Part shown: positions 35,485-45,369 of the stretch, one piece after another | Layout of the letters: each line of letters begins with the position of its first letter | Position numbering within the stretch: position 1 is the stretch's first letter | Origin: an uncultured Thermoanaerobaculia bacterium | Lineage (GTDB): Bacteria > Acidobacteriota > Thermoanaerobaculia > Multivoradales > Multivoraceae | Length of the DNA stretch: 64,000 bases | Assembly: GCA_951812325.1 (NCBI GenBank) | Contig: OX638294.1 | Location: forward strand, 2,396,859 to 2,460,858 | Direction of reading: 5' to 3' | Made by a program: the position numbers and the translations under genes | The notes under the pieces: model-generated | What the model saw: only the letters and a program-made list of their open reading frames with translations | What the model was told of the DNA's origin: nothing | Database searches by the model: none

Positions 35485-36015
35485 TTACCTGGACCAGCGG
35501 AGAAGGAGGGAATTCACACCCGGGTTCCGATGATAGTGGGCCGAGTTGGACAGATGGTAGAAACCGAAGCTCACGCGCGATCCGTTGGGCAGCCGCCGTC
35601 CGACCGCGATCCCGGAGCGAAACTCGAGCGCGCCGCCGATGTCCTTGCCGTCCCCCGCCTCGTAGAAACCGACGGAGGTGATCACGTCGATGAACCAGCG
35701 GCGCCCGATGCCGATCCGCTGGTCGGTGCCGGCGTAGACATAGAAGGACCCGTCCGCGGTGACGAAGGCGCCGACGTTGGGTCCCATCCCCAAGCACCAG
35801 TCGGTGGGGAACCGGTACCCGATGCCGACCTCGGCGGTCTCGTAGTCCTTGCCGAAGTCGATCACGCCGGTGCTGACGTTCAGGCCGGCCTCATCGGCCC
35901 GGTCGGGCTCATCATGCTCCGAGGCCGCGTTGCAGGCGAAGGCGGCCGGGGCGGCCAAGGCCCCCAGCAACGCCAGCAAAACGGGCGCTCCGTGGCGTGG
36001 ACCGGGGAAGCGCAC
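35485..36015 (-). CDS. PagL-like lipid A 3-O-deacylase (outer-membrane acyloxyacyl hydrolase family)
   Basis: 176 residues with a cleavable signal peptide (VLLALLGALAAPAAFA, then Cys-Asn). The mature part is a small beta barrel (alternating hydrophobic strands) with the PagL C-terminal signature FGFYHLSNSAHYHRNPGVNS, which contains the catalytic His-Ser pair. Such enzymes remove an acyl chain from lipid A. GTG start at 36015. First gene of the minus-strand run pagL-Trm112-ispA-tlyA-nadK-ribBA-gmd, divergent from a glycosyltransferase that also looks LPS-related. Confidence 0.82.
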   Translation of the reverse strand: MRFPGPRHGAPVLLALLGALAAPAAFACNAASEHDEPDRADEAGLNVSTGVIDFGKDYETAEVGIGYRFPTDWCLGMGPNVGAFVTADGSFYVYAGTDQRIGIGRRWFIDVITSVGFYEAGDGKDIGGALEFRSGIAVGRRLPNGSRVSFGFYHLSNSAHYHRNPGVNSLLLRWSR

Positions 36016-36027
36016 GACCGCGTAGCC

Positions 36028-36033
36028 TACAAT
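36028..36033 (+). promoter_or_regulatory. -10-like element TACAAT at the glycosyltransferase start
   Basis: TACAAT is a near-perfect -10 hexamer in very GC-rich surroundings; no good -35 is seen. It overlaps the ATG at 36032. If used, transcription would begin near 36040 and translation would start at the GTG at 36041, or the mRNA would be leaderless. Confidence 0.4.
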
Positions 36034-36913
36034 GCACGACGTGGGGGAAACGTCGGCAGACGCCCAGCGGCCGCCCATCTCGGCCCTGGTCACGACCTTC
36101 AACGAAGAGCGCCACCTCGGCGAGTGTCTGGCGTCCCTCGATTGGTGCGACGAGGTCCTGGTCGTCGATTCCTTCTCGACCGACCGCACTCCCGAGATTG
36201 CGCGGGCCTGCGAACGCGCCCGGTTCGTGCAGCGCACCTACTACGGCTCCGCATCCCAGAAGAACTGGGCCATGGACCAGACCCGGAACGAGTGGATCCT
36301 CATCCTCGATGCCGACGAGCGCTGCACGCCCGAACTGCGCCGGGAGATCGAGACGCTGTTCCAGGACGGTGAGCCGCCCTGCGACGCCTACACGATCAAG
36401 CGCCGGGTCTACTTCCTCGGCCGGGTGATCCGCTTCTCGGGCTGGCAACACGACCGCGTCGTCCGTCTGCTGCGCCGCGACGCCGGCCGCTACCCGAACC
36501 GGCGCGTTCATGCCGACATGTCGACCCGCGGTCCGGCGCCGGTGCTCAAGACCTCGATGGACCACTTCATGGTCGACGACCTGCTCTCCTACTCGCGCCG
36601 CATCCAGCGCTACAGCTGGTGGGGGGCCGCCCAGGCCTGGCGCGAGGGCCGAAGGTCGGGGCCGGCCGAAGTCCTTGGCCGCTCGTTGTGGCGTTTCCTG
36701 CGCACCTACGGCCTCCAGCTCGGTGTCTTCGACGGCATGCGCGGCCTGGTGTTCTGCCTGCTCCAGGCCTACGGCACGTACCTCAAGTGGTCCTACGTCT
36801 GGTCCTGGCACGTGAACCACCGGCGCGGCATCGAGCCGCCCCTGCCGTCCTTCGACGACAGCTCGAACACGTGGCGCGGCCTGACCGAGCTGGAGACCGG
36901 CGCCGCGAACTAG
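36032..36913 (+). CDS. Glycosyltransferase family 2 (WaaE/KdtX-like)
   Basis: 293 residues. GT-A fold: ISALVTTFNEERHLGECLAS, VVDSFSTDRT, and the metal-binding DADE in WILILDADERCTPELR. The C-terminal helical part (YSRRIQRYSWWGAAQ, GLVFCLLQAYGTYLKW) resembles LPS-core beta-glycosyltransferases of the WaaE type. Likely adds a sugar to the lipid A/core. No Shine-Dalgarno precedes the ATG, and a -10 element overlaps it, so GTG 36041 is an alternative start that still keeps the full domain. Confidence 0.88.
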   Translation: MHDVGETSADAQRPPISALVTTFNEERHLGECLASLDWCDEVLVVDSFSTDRTPEIARACERARFVQRTYYGSASQKNWAMDQTRNEWILILDADERCTPELRREIETLFQDGEPPCDAYTIKRRVYFLGRVIRFSGWQHDRVVRLLRRDAGRYPNRRVHADMSTRGPAPVLKTSMDHFMVDDLLSYSRRIQRYSWWGAAQAWREGRRSGPAEVLGRSLWRFLRTYGLQLGVFDGMRGLVFCLLQAYGTYLKWSYVWSWHVNHRRGIEPPLPSFDDSSNTWRGLTELETGAAN

Positions 36914-36958
36914 CCCGCTGCCACGACCGCTGACGCTGGTCCGAAGACCCGCCGGCGG

Positions 36959-37744
36959 CTACGCGAACTTCACCAGCAGCGGCTTGATCCCGGTCGCACG
37001 GCCCGTCGCCTCGTCGGCGTCAACCAGGACGGCGGCGAGCCGGACGTCGCGCTTCGCGACCTCGAAGCCCGACGGCGTATTGAGCAGGAACCGCTTCAGG
37101 GCGCGGTCCGCGCGCACGCCGATCACCGAGTCGTACGGCCCGGTCATGCCGACATCGGTGATCAGGGCGGTCCCCTGGGGGAGGATGCGCGCATCGGCCG
37201 TCGGCACGTGGGTATGGGTGCCGAGCACCGCGCTCACGCGGCCGTCGAGGTGGTAGGCCATCGCCTGCTTCTCGCTCGTCGCTTCGGCGTGGAAGTCGAC
37301 GATGACCAGCCTGATCGCCTGATCGAGACCGGCCAGGATCCTGTCCGCGGCGACGAACGGCGAAGGCAGCGGCTTCATGAACGCCTGCCCTTCCAGATTG
37401 ACCACCGCGTACGGCGTCCCGACCGGCAGTTCGCCGACGAAGACCCCGACGCCGGGATTCCCCTCCGGGTAGTTCGCGGGCCGCAGCAAAGTCGGCATCC
37501 GGTTGAACAGCGGCACACCCTCCCGCTTCGACCAGGCGTGGTTGCCGGTGGTCATGCAGTCGATCGGCAGCGCATCGAACAGCTTCAACACCGCCGGGGT
37601 CACGCCGCGCCCGCCGGCGGCATTCTCGACGTTGACGATCACCGCGTCGACCCGGTGGCGGTCGATCAACTCCGGCAGCAGGCCCGACAGGGCGCGGCGC
37701 CCCGGCTTGCCGACCACGTCGCCGACGAAGAGGAAGCGGGCCAT
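36959..37744 (-). CDS. ymdB: YmdB-type metallophosphoesterase (TIGR00282 family)
   Basis: 261 residues. Calcineurin-like metal site: FVGDVVGKPGRR, NVENAAGGRG, TTGNHAW and GTHTHVPTAD. Bacterial YmdB hydrolyses 2',3'-cyclic nucleotides and controls RNase Y-dependent behaviour. ATG 37744 overlaps the rny stop by one base (TGATG), preserving the conserved rny-ymdB pair. Confidence 0.93.
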   Translation of the reverse strand: MARFLFVGDVVGKPGRRALSGLLPELIDRHRVDAVIVNVENAAGGRGVTPAVLKLFDALPIDCMTTGNHAWSKREGVPLFNRMPTLLRPANYPEGNPGVGVFVGELPVGTPYAVVNLEGQAFMKPLPSPFVAADRILAGLDQAIRLVIVDFHAEATSEKQAMAYHLDGRVSAVLGTHTHVPTADARILPQGTALITDVGMTGPYDSVIGVRADRALKRFLLNTPSGFEVAKRDVRLAAVLVDADEATGRATGIKPLLVKFA

Positions 37745-39312
37745 CAGCGCGCGTACTCGATCGAGCGCGACTCCCGGATCACCGTGACCTTGATCTGGCC
37801 CGGATAGGTGAGCTCGCCTTCGATCTTCCGCGCCAGGTCCCGGCTCAGCCAGACCGCCTGCTCGTCGTTGATCTCCTTGCAGTCGACGATCACGCGGACT
37901 TCGCGGCCGGCCTGGATGGCATAGCTCTTCTGGACGCCCTTGAAGTCGGCGGCCAGTTCCTCGAGCTTCTTCAGCCGCTTCACATAGGTCTCGAGAATCT
38001 CCCTCCGCGCACCCGGACGCGCCGCGGACACGGCGTCGGCCGCCGTCACCAGAACCGCTTCGACCGTCTCCGGATCGTAGTCCCCGTGATGGCACGCCAT
38101 CGCGTGGACCACCTCTTCGCTCTCGCCGTGCCGCCGGAGCAGGTCGATGCCGATCTCCAGGTGGGTGCCGTCGATCTCGCGGTCCACGGCCTTGCCGATG
38201 TCGTGCACCAGTCCGGCGCGCTTGGCGACATGAACGTCGGCCTTCAACTCACCGGCCATCACGCCGGCCAGGAAGGCCACTTCCTTGCTGTGCTGCAGGA
38301 CGTTCTGACCGTACGACGTACGGAAGCGCAGGCGCCCGAGCAGCTTGACCAGTTCCGGATGGAGCCCCGACAGGTTCAGTTCGAGCAGCGCTTCGCGACC
38401 CTCGCGCTGCACCCGGTCCTCGAACTCCGATTCGACCTTGGCCGCGATCTCCTCGATCCGGGCCGGGTGGATGCGGCCGTCGGCGATCAGGCGCTCCAGG
38501 GTCACCCGCGCGATCTCCCGCCGGAGGGGGTCGAAGCCGGAGAGAATGACCGCCTCGGGCGTGTCGTCCACGATCAGGTCGACGCCCGTGGTCAGCTCCA
38601 GCGTCCGAATGTTCCGCCCCTCGCGCCCGATGATCCGTCCCTTCATCTCGTCGTTCGGCAGCATGACGACCGACACCGTCGTTTCCGACACGTAGTCCGA
38701 AGCCGAGCGCTCGACGGCAAGGCTGATGATCCGCTGCGCCTCCCGTTGCGCCGACTCCCGGGCCTCGTCCTCGATCCGCTTGGCCAGGTGCGCCGACTCC
38801 ATGCGCACCTCGTGCTCGACGCTGTGGCTCAACTCCTCCCGGGCCTGCTGCACGGTCAGACCGGAAACGCGCTCCAGTTGACGCCGGACCTCCTTCAGCC
38901 GCCTGGCGAGCTCGGCCCCTTCGGTCTCGAGTCGGCGCTCGCCGTCCTCGAGGGTCTGTTGCCGTTGCCTGACTTCCTCGTCGAGGCGCTCCAACCGTGC
39001 CAACTCCGCCCGCGCCCCGGCACCGCGCTCACCGACCTCCCGCTCGCGCGCTTCCAGCTCGCTCCTCTGCTCCGCGGACGAGCGTTCGAACTCGGCGCGC
39101 AGCGAGAGAACTTCTTCCCTTGCCGCGAGTTCCAACTCGCGCCCCCTGGCTGCGCACTCACGCTCCGTCTCTTCGACCAGGCTGTCCGCCTGCCGCCGAG
39201 CCTCTGAAATCAGCTTCGCCGCCCGACGCCGGGCGACAAGGCTCCAGAGCAACCAGGCTGTGCAGAGCGCGACCGCCGCGACCGCGACGGCACTCAGAGT
39301 CGTTTCGGTCAT
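37744..39312 (-). CDS. rny: Ribonuclease Y
   Basis: 522 residues: membrane helix (residues ~7-27), a long coiled coil (~30-195), KH domain ([18 protein letters not shown]) and an HD domain with the metal-binding HDIGKAVD. This endoribonuclease starts mRNA decay at the membrane. I chose the ATG at 39312, which puts the anchor at the N-terminus as in other RNase Y proteins; an in-frame ATG at 39339 is possible. Confidence 0.96.
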   Translation of the reverse strand: MTETTLSAVAVAAVALCTAWLLWSLVARRRAAKLISEARRQADSLVEETERECAARGRELELAAREEVLSLRAEFERSSAEQRSELEAREREVGERGAGARAELARLERLDEEVRQRQQTLEDGERRLETEGAELARRLKEVRRQLERVSGLTVQQAREELSHSVEHEVRMESAHLAKRIEDEARESAQREAQRIISLAVERSASDYVSETTVSVVMLPNDEMKGRIIGREGRNIRTLELTTGVDLIVDDTPEAVILSGFDPLRREIARVTLERLIADGRIHPARIEEIAAKVESEFEDRVQREGREALLELNLSGLHPELVKLLGRLRFRTSYGQNVLQHSKEVAFLAGVMAGELKADVHVAKRAGLVHDIGKAVDREIDGTHLEIGIDLLRRHGESEEVVHAMACHHGDYDPETVEAVLVTAADAVSAARPGARREILETYVKRLKKLEELAADFKGVQKSYAIQAGREVRVIVDCKEINDEQAVWLSRDLARKIEGELTYPGQIKVTVIRESRSIEYAR

Positions 39313-39339
39313 CGGCCCTCGATCCGGGCAGAAAGACAT

Positions 39340-39545
39340 CCCCCGCGAAGCCGTGTGAACGCGCCCCGACACAGAACCAGAGCGGGACCAGGTGGGTGTC
39401 CGCGCCACTCGCCGTCAGCGTCCCCGTTCAAGCGGGGCTGGCACAGGCGAGCAGTTGAGAGACTCCCTCGAAAAGAGCGATGGTTCCAACCACGGCTTTC
39501 ATCACGAACCCCGCAGGGGATGCAAGTCGGCAGTTTCCAGTAGCA
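39340..39545 (-). ncRNA. Structured intergenic region between zapA and rny, possible small RNA (6S-like position)
   Basis: No gene fits in 39313-39562. On the minus strand it forms a long imperfect stem-loop (CTCGCC..CAGC..CCCCG, loop CTTGAA, CGGGG..GCTG..GGCGAG) and smaller hairpins such as CCCC-TGC-GGGG and TGGTT-GG-AACCA. In many proteobacteria the 6S RNA gene lies just downstream of zapA, and the CTTGAAC hairpin recalls its 3' arm. However, I cannot pair the outer arms convincingly, so 6S is only a suggestion; it may simply be a structured zapA 3' end. Confidence 0.25.
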
Positions 39546-39562
39546 GTCAGGAAGGGAAGCAG

Positions 39563-39886
39563 TCAGGAGTGAAGCGCCGCCTCCAGATCCGAAGTCAAGC
39601 TGGACACCCTCTCGACCATCTCCACGAACCGGCCGTCCTCCGACTCGCCGTCGGCGTCCGACCACGATTCATTGGCAAGATTCAGGGCGGCGAGGATGGC
39701 GATGCTGGCCACGTCCAGGTTGGGCGAGTGATCGGCCACCTCCCGCATCTTGCGGTCGACTCTTCGGGCAAGCTCCCGGATGCGCTCGGCGTTGGCCGCT
39801 CCGTCCTCCCGGAGGGTATGGAGAACGCCAAAGATGTCGACCACCACGGTGGCCGCAACATCTGCCTGGCGTTCGCTTTCGGTCAC
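39563..39886 (-). CDS. zapA: Cell division protein ZapA
   Basis: 107 residues from a GTG. The N-terminal fold ATVVVDIFGVLHTLRED is followed by the ZapA helix with RIRELARRVDRKMREVADHS and VASIAILAALNLANE. ZapA binds and bundles FtsZ at mid-cell. A ZapB-like coiled-coil gene lies just upstream on the same strand, so the pair may act together. A -10 element precedes the start. Confidence 0.85.
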   Translation of the reverse strand: MTESERQADVAATVVVDIFGVLHTLREDGAANAERIRELARRVDRKMREVADHSPNLDVASIAILAALNLANESWSDADGESEDGRFVEMVERVSSLTSDLEAALHS

Positions 39887-39910
39887 TTGTCCAACCCCCC
39901 GAAGAGCGGC

Positions 39911-39916
39911 ACTATA
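39911..39916 (-). promoter_or_regulatory. -10 element TATAGT upstream of zapA
   Basis: Minus-strand GCTATAGTGCC, an extended-type -10 in GC-rich DNA, about 25 bases before the zapA GTG. Its position predicts a short (~18-base) leader. No clear -35 is seen. Confidence 0.45.
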
Positions 39917-40040
39917 GCAGCCTGCGGCGAAGGACGCGCTGCCTTCGAGCGGCCCTGCAGGCCACCGGCGTCTCCACCTGCCAGACGCCCATCCGACACC
40001 GTGGGCGGTTGCCGTGCCGGGCGCCCGCCTGCCGCCGGAC

Positions 40041-40080
40041 GCGCGGACCTTCCGGTCCGCTGACGACGAAGGCGGCCAGG
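40041..40080. repeat. Dispersed double-hairpin element, copy 1
   Basis: About 36 of 40 bases match 55551-55590. The element holds two inverted repeats, GCGGACC/GGTCCGC with a four-base loop and a second around CGAAGGCGGC. It sits in the gap between the ZapB-like gene and zapA. It looks like a REP-type interspersed palindrome. Confidence 0.6.
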
Positions 40081-40118
40081 CGCCCATCGTCGGGTCCTGG
40101 CGGGCGGGCGCCGGGGGC

Positions 40119-40334
40119 TCAGGATTCGTCGCTGCCCAGCAGCTCTTCGAGACCTTCGGCGAGCGCCTCGACGCGCTGGCCGATCTCGGATCGTTCCGCG
40201 GCGACGCGTTGTTTCGCGGCTTCGAGCTCGGCGGTCAGTTCACGGGTCCGCTCACGCTCCGCGGCCAAGGCATCCCTGGCCCGCTCGATCACTTCCTCCA
40301 GGCGCCCGATCGCGTCGGCCGACCGCTCGTCCAT
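40119..40334 (-). CDS. Small coiled-coil protein, ZapB-like
   Basis: 71 residues, nearly all helical with strong heptad character (RLEEVIERARDALAAERERT, TAELEAAKQRVAAERSE). Size and composition fit ZapB, the coiled-coil partner of ZapA, which is the next gene downstream; sequence alone cannot prove the identity. The ATG overlaps the rplT stop by one base (TGATG), linking it to the ribosomal protein operon. Confidence 0.7.
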   Translation of the reverse strand: MDERSADAIGRLEEVIERARDALAAERERTRELTAELEAAKQRVAAERSEIGQRVEALAEGLEELLGSDES

Positions 40335-40708
40335 CAGGACGAGGAGGACTCCGCGGCCAGCGCGCCCCGGGCCGCCGACGCGACGGCCGCGAAGCCCTCG
40401 GCGTCGCGCACCGCCAGATCGGCAAGCATCTTCCGGTTCAACGCGATGCCGGCAAGGCGCAGGCCGGACATGAGACGGCTGTAGGAGAGCCCGTTGAGAC
40501 GCGCGGCGGCGTTGATCCGCACGATCCAGAGGCTGCGGAACTGCCGCTTCCTCTGCCGCCGGTCGCGATACGAATAGGCGAGCGACCGGTCCACCGCCTG
40601 CTTGGCGATGCGGTGCCCCTTCGACTTGACGCCGTAGTAGCCCTTCGCCTGCTTGAGAATCTTCTTGCGCCGGCGGGCGCGCCGGCTGCCGCGTTTCACT
40701 CGTGCCAT
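40334..40708 (-). CDS. rplT: 50S ribosomal protein L20
   Basis: 124 residues, highly basic, starting [20 protein letters not shown] and containing [20 protein letters not shown], the standard L20 core. It ends in an unusual Ala/Ser-rich tail ([13 protein letters not shown]). It is 40 bases downstream of rpmI, the conserved order; the stop is coupled to the ZapB-like gene. Confidence 0.97.
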   Translation of the reverse strand: MARVKRGSRRARRRKKILKQAKGYYGVKSKGHRIAKQAVDRSLAYSYRDRRQRKRQFRSLWIVRINAAARLNGLSYSRLMSGLRLAGIALNRKMLADLAVRDAEGFAAVASAARGALAAESSSS

Positions 40709-40748
40709 CGTTCGTGCTCCCGTGGCTCCCCGAACGGGAGCCGCCGGA

Positions 40749-40943
40749 TCATCCCTGGATCATCCCCTTGACCGCCTTGGCGAAGCCGCCGGAGACATCA
40801 GCCCGCTTGCGCAGCTTCCGCTTCCGCTTCTGCGACTTCCCGGTCAGGATGTGGTTCATCATGGAGTGGCTGCGCTTCACCTTCCCCCTGGCGGTGATCT
40901 TGAAGCGCTTGGCCGCTCCGCGGTGGGTCTTCTGCTTGGGCAT
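40749..40943 (-). CDS. rpmI: 50S ribosomal protein L35
   Basis: 64 residues, [17 protein letters not shown]..., the canonical L35 N-terminus. ATG 40943 was chosen over an in-frame GTG/ATG extension to 40988 because L35 always begins at this point. The usual upstream partner infC is absent; the preceding bases hold a promoter instead. Confidence 0.97.
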   Translation of the reverse strand: MPKQKTHRGAAKRFKITARGKVKRSHSMMNHILTGKSQKRKRKLRKRADVSGGFAKAVKGMIQG

Positions 40944-40986
40944 CCTCGAGCCTCCTCCGGGGCTCGGAGGAGCCGCCGAACCGCGC

Positions 40987-40992
40987 ATACTA
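40987..40992 (-). promoter_or_regulatory. -10 element TAGTAT upstream of rpmI
   Basis: Minus-strand GGCTAGTATGCG, about 45 bases before the rpmI ATG, in a very GC-rich stretch. With infC missing upstream, a dedicated promoter for rpmI-rplT is needed and this is the best candidate. The -35 is not clear. Confidence 0.45.
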
Positions 40993-41209
40993 GCCGGAAA
41001 CGCCGCGCGCGGCCAGCCGCCAAGAGGATCTCCCTCGGGATCTCCCTACAGGGCCGTTTCCGCAGCCGCCGTGAAGGCAGGTGGATGAACTGCCGGATCG
41101 CCGCGTCGCAGGCGTCCGTCGCCACCCTGAGATGGCGGCGAACGGAGTGGGGAGCGCGGCCGGTCATCGGGTTAGAGTGTACGGATCCGCAGCGCCCGCT
41201 GCCGGAGAG

Positions 41210-41321
41210 GAGGAACGATGTCCCTCTTGACTCGAGACGATCGCATCACAGACAAGCCCGGCGCTGGACGGACGCCCTGCCGCGAGGAACGATGTCCCTG
41301 CTGATTCGGGACGGTCGCATC
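41210..41321 (+). repeat. Duplicated ribosome-binding/start region of the dihydropyrimidinase gene with 28-codon leader frame
   Basis: 41210-41247 and 41284-41321 match at about 33 of 38 positions, offset 74 bases. Each contains GAGGAACGATGTCCCT, i.e. a ribosome binding site plus ATG. The first ATG (41218) is out of frame and opens a 28-codon frame that stops just past the true start (41292). Ribosomes initiating at the first copy would finish over the second, so the leader may tune expression. The rest of 40944-41209 holds the rpmI promoter and a TTAGAGT -10-like element at 41172. Confidence 0.75.
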
Positions 41322-42686
41322 GTGACGGCGGTGGACGACTACCGCGCCGATGTCTTCGTGGAGGACGAGACGGTTTCGCTGATCGGCCGCGGCCTGGATG
41401 TCGAGGCCGACCGGACGATCGACGCCGCAGGCCGGTTGGTCATTCCGGGCGGGGTCGACCCCCACACCCACATGGACATGCCCTTCGGCGGCACGACGAG
41501 CGCCGACGACTTCGAGACCGGCACCCGGGCGGCGGCATTCGGCGGCACGACGACGATCGTGGACTTCGCCATCCAGACCAAGGGGCAATCCACGCTCCAG
41601 GGGCTCGAGACCTGGCACGAGAAGGCGGCCGGCAAGGCGGGCATCGACTACGGCTTTCACATGATCGTCACCGACATGGAGGACGACCGCCTGTGGGAAA
41701 TGCGGCGTCTGGCCGACGAGGGCGTGACGTCCTACAAGATGTTCATGGCCTATCCGGGCGTGCTCTACGTGGACGACGGCACACTGTTCCGGGCCATGCG
41801 CAAGGCCGGTGAAGACGGCACGCTGGTCTGCATGCACGCGGAGAACGGGATCGTCATCGACGAGATCGTCAAGCTGGCGCTCGCCGAGGGGAACACGTCG
41901 CCGAAGTACCACGCCCTGACGCGCCCCACCCGCATGGAGGCGGAGGGAGTCCACCGTTCGATCGCGATCGCGGAGGTGGCCGGGGTCCCCGTCTACATCG
42001 TCCACCTGAGCTGCGCCGACGCGCTCGAGCAGGTGACGCTGGCGCGGAACCGCGGCGCCCAGGTGTTCGCGGAGACCTGCCCGCAGTATCTCTTCCTGGA
42101 CTTGAGCCACTACGACCGCGAGGACTTCGAGGGCGCCAAGTATGTGATGACGCCGCCGCTGCGCGAGAAGTGGAACCAGGACCACCTGTGGCGGGGCCTT
42201 GGTTTCGGCGACCTGCAGAGCATCTCGACCGACCACTGCCCCTTCTGCTTCAAGGACCAGAAGGTGCTGGGCATGGACGATTTCAGCAAGATTCCGAACG
42301 GCGCCCCGGGGGTCGAGAACCGGCTGAGCCTGGTCTACAACGGCGGCGTGGCCGGCGGCCGGCTGTCGGTCAACAAGTTCGTGGAACTCACCTCGACCGC
42401 GGCCGCCAGGCTGTTCGGGCTGTTCCCGAAGAAGGGGACGATCGCCGTCGGCAGCGACGCCGACATCGTCGTCTTCAATCCGGAGCGGCGGGAGGTGATC
42501 AGCGCGAACAACCCCCACACGCACCACATGCGGGTGGACTACAACACCTACGAGGGCACGGAGGTTCAGGGCGTCGCCGAGATCGTGGTCAGCCGCGGCC
42601 GCGTGGTGGTCGAGGACAACATCTGGCACGGGCGGTCCGGCGGCGGCAACTTCATCAGGCGGGCATCGTTCAGCGGACCGTTCTAG
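41292..42686 (+). CDS. Dihydropyrimidinase (D-hydantoinase)
   Basis: 464 residues. Cyclic amidohydrolase with the binuclear zinc set: DPHTHMDMPFGG (His-x-His), the carboxylated lysine in VTSYKMFMAYPG, HLSCADAL, and the Asp in STDHCPFCF. It opens dihydrouracil/dihydrothymine to N-carbamoyl-beta-alanine/-aminoisobutyrate. The next gene is a beta-ureidopropionase, so the pair completes reductive pyrimidine breakdown except for the first dehydrogenase, which is not in the window. Start chosen at the second of two duplicated ATGs because only that one is in frame. Confidence 0.94.
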   Translation: MSLLIRDGRIVTAVDDYRADVFVEDETVSLIGRGLDVEADRTIDAAGRLVIPGGVDPHTHMDMPFGGTTSADDFETGTRAAAFGGTTTIVDFAIQTKGQSTLQGLETWHEKAAGKAGIDYGFHMIVTDMEDDRLWEMRRLADEGVTSYKMFMAYPGVLYVDDGTLFRAMRKAGEDGTLVCMHAENGIVIDEIVKLALAEGNTSPKYHALTRPTRMEAEGVHRSIAIAEVAGVPVYIVHLSCADALEQVTLARNRGAQVFAETCPQYLFLDLSHYDREDFEGAKYVMTPPLREKWNQDHLWRGLGFGDLQSISTDHCPFCFKDQKVLGMDDFSKIPNGAPGVENRLSLVYNGGVAGGRLSVNKFVELTSTAAARLFGLFPKKGTIAVGSDADIVVFNPERREVISANNPHTHHMRVDYNTYEGTEVQGVAEIVVSRGRVVVEDNIWHGRSGGGNFIRRASFSGPF

Positions 42687-42793
42687 CGTCCCGTGGCAGA
42701 GGTCCGTGCCGAACCGGCATGCCGCCCCTGCGGCAGGGCGTGACGGAAGCCTGCATCGCCGGCGCCGCGGCGCGGCCGGAGGGAGAGAATGAG

Positions 42794-43675
42794 ATGAGCA
42801 GAATGTTGAAGTCCGGTCTGATCCAGATGTCGTTGCCGGAAGGCGCCTGCGGAGACGGCGCCTCCGTCGGGGAGATCGCCGCGACGGTGGAAGCGATGAC
42901 GGCCAAGCACGTCCCGTACATCGAGGACGCCGGGCAACAGGGCGTCCAGGTGCTCTGCCTGCAGGAGGTGTTCAACACGCCCTACTTCTGCCCGGGCCAG
43001 GATTCGAGCTGGTTCGCGGCCGCGGAGCCGGTTCCCGGCCCGACCACGGAGCGGATGGCGGAGTATGCGCGTCGCCACGCCATGGTCATCGTCGTGCCGA
43101 TCTACGAGCGGGAGACGGCGGGCGTCCTCTACAACACGGCCGCGGTGATCGACGCCGACGGCAGCTATCTGGGCAAGTACCGGAAGACCCACATCCCCCA
43201 GGTGGCCGGCTTCTGGGAGAAGTACTTCTTCCGCCCGGGCAACCTGGGCTACCCGGTGTTCGACACCGCCTACGGCCGGATAGGCGTCTACATCTGCTAC
43301 GACCGCCACTTCCCGGAGGGTGCTCGGGCGCTGGGGCTCGCCGGCGCCGAGGTCGTCTACAACCCGTCGGCCACCGTGGCCGGCCTCTCCGACCACCTGT
43401 GGACGATCGAGCAGCCGGCGCACGCGGTGGCGAACGGCTACTTCATGGGCTGCATCAACCGGGTCGGCGCCGAAGAGCCGTGGAAGCTCGGTTCGTTCTA
43501 CGGCAGCAGCTACTTCGTCAGCCCGAGAGGGCAGATCCTCGCCCAGGCGTCGAAGGACCGGGACGAACTGCTGGTCGCGGACCTCGACCTCGGGATGATC
43601 GACGAAGTGCGGTCCGTGTGGCAGTTCTACCGCGACCGAAGACCCGAGGCCTACGGCGACCTCGTCAAGCCCTAG
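42794..43675 (+). CDS. Beta-ureidopropionase / N-carbamoyl amidohydrolase (nitrilase superfamily)
   Basis: 293 residues. Nitrilase-fold catalytic triad: Glu in LCLQEVFNTPYF, Lys in GKYRKTHIPQ, Cys in VYICYDRHFPEGAR. FWEKYFFRPGN and the position next to dihydropyrimidinase favour N-carbamoyl-beta-alanine as substrate; N-carbamoylputrescine amidases are close relatives and cannot be fully excluded. It starts at ATG 42794, preceded by GGGAGAGAATGAG. 107 bases separate it from the dihydropyrimidinase stop. Confidence 0.9.
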   Translation: MSRMLKSGLIQMSLPEGACGDGASVGEIAATVEAMTAKHVPYIEDAGQQGVQVLCLQEVFNTPYFCPGQDSSWFAAAEPVPGPTTERMAEYARRHAMVIVVPIYERETAGVLYNTAAVIDADGSYLGKYRKTHIPQVAGFWEKYFFRPGNLGYPVFDTAYGRIGVYICYDRHFPEGARALGLAGAEVVYNPSATVAGLSDHLWTIEQPAHAVANGYFMGCINRVGAEEPWKLGSFYGSSYFVSPRGQILAQASKDRDELLVADLDLGMIDEVRSVWQFYRDRRPEAYGDLVKP

Positions 43676-43967
43676 CCTAGCGTTTGGCGCCTGGCGCCTG
43701 GCTGGCGCTAGCGCTAGCTCAGCTCGAAGCTCTGGCCCTGACGAGGCGCCGCCTCGGACCGACGAGCATGTTCCTGGCCGAGCCGGGCTTGTGCCGCATG
43801 ACCCACGACTCTCCGCCGCCAACGACCCGACCACGAAGAACCGGCGCCTGCCACGACCGCGAGTCCAACGAGCCAGGCGCGGACAGTGCCTCAACCCGCC
43901 AACGCACATCGTCCACCTCCCGGAACGGCGCCGGCCGCCGAACCCATGGCCCGCGGACTCCCGGCGC
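43676..43967. other. Intergenic region with nested palindromes, no gene recognised
   Basis: Between the convergent amidohydrolase and response-regulator genes. The first 45 bases contain overlapping repeats GGCGCCTGGCGCC and TGGCGCTAGCGCTAGC. The remainder has open frames on both strands but none with a recognisable protein or plausible start signals. It may hold a bidirectional terminator; no T-tract is present. Confidence 0.5.
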
Positions 43968-45347
<1,380 letters not shown>

Positions 45348-45369
45348 GATCCTTGCTCCTCGGCCTGAA

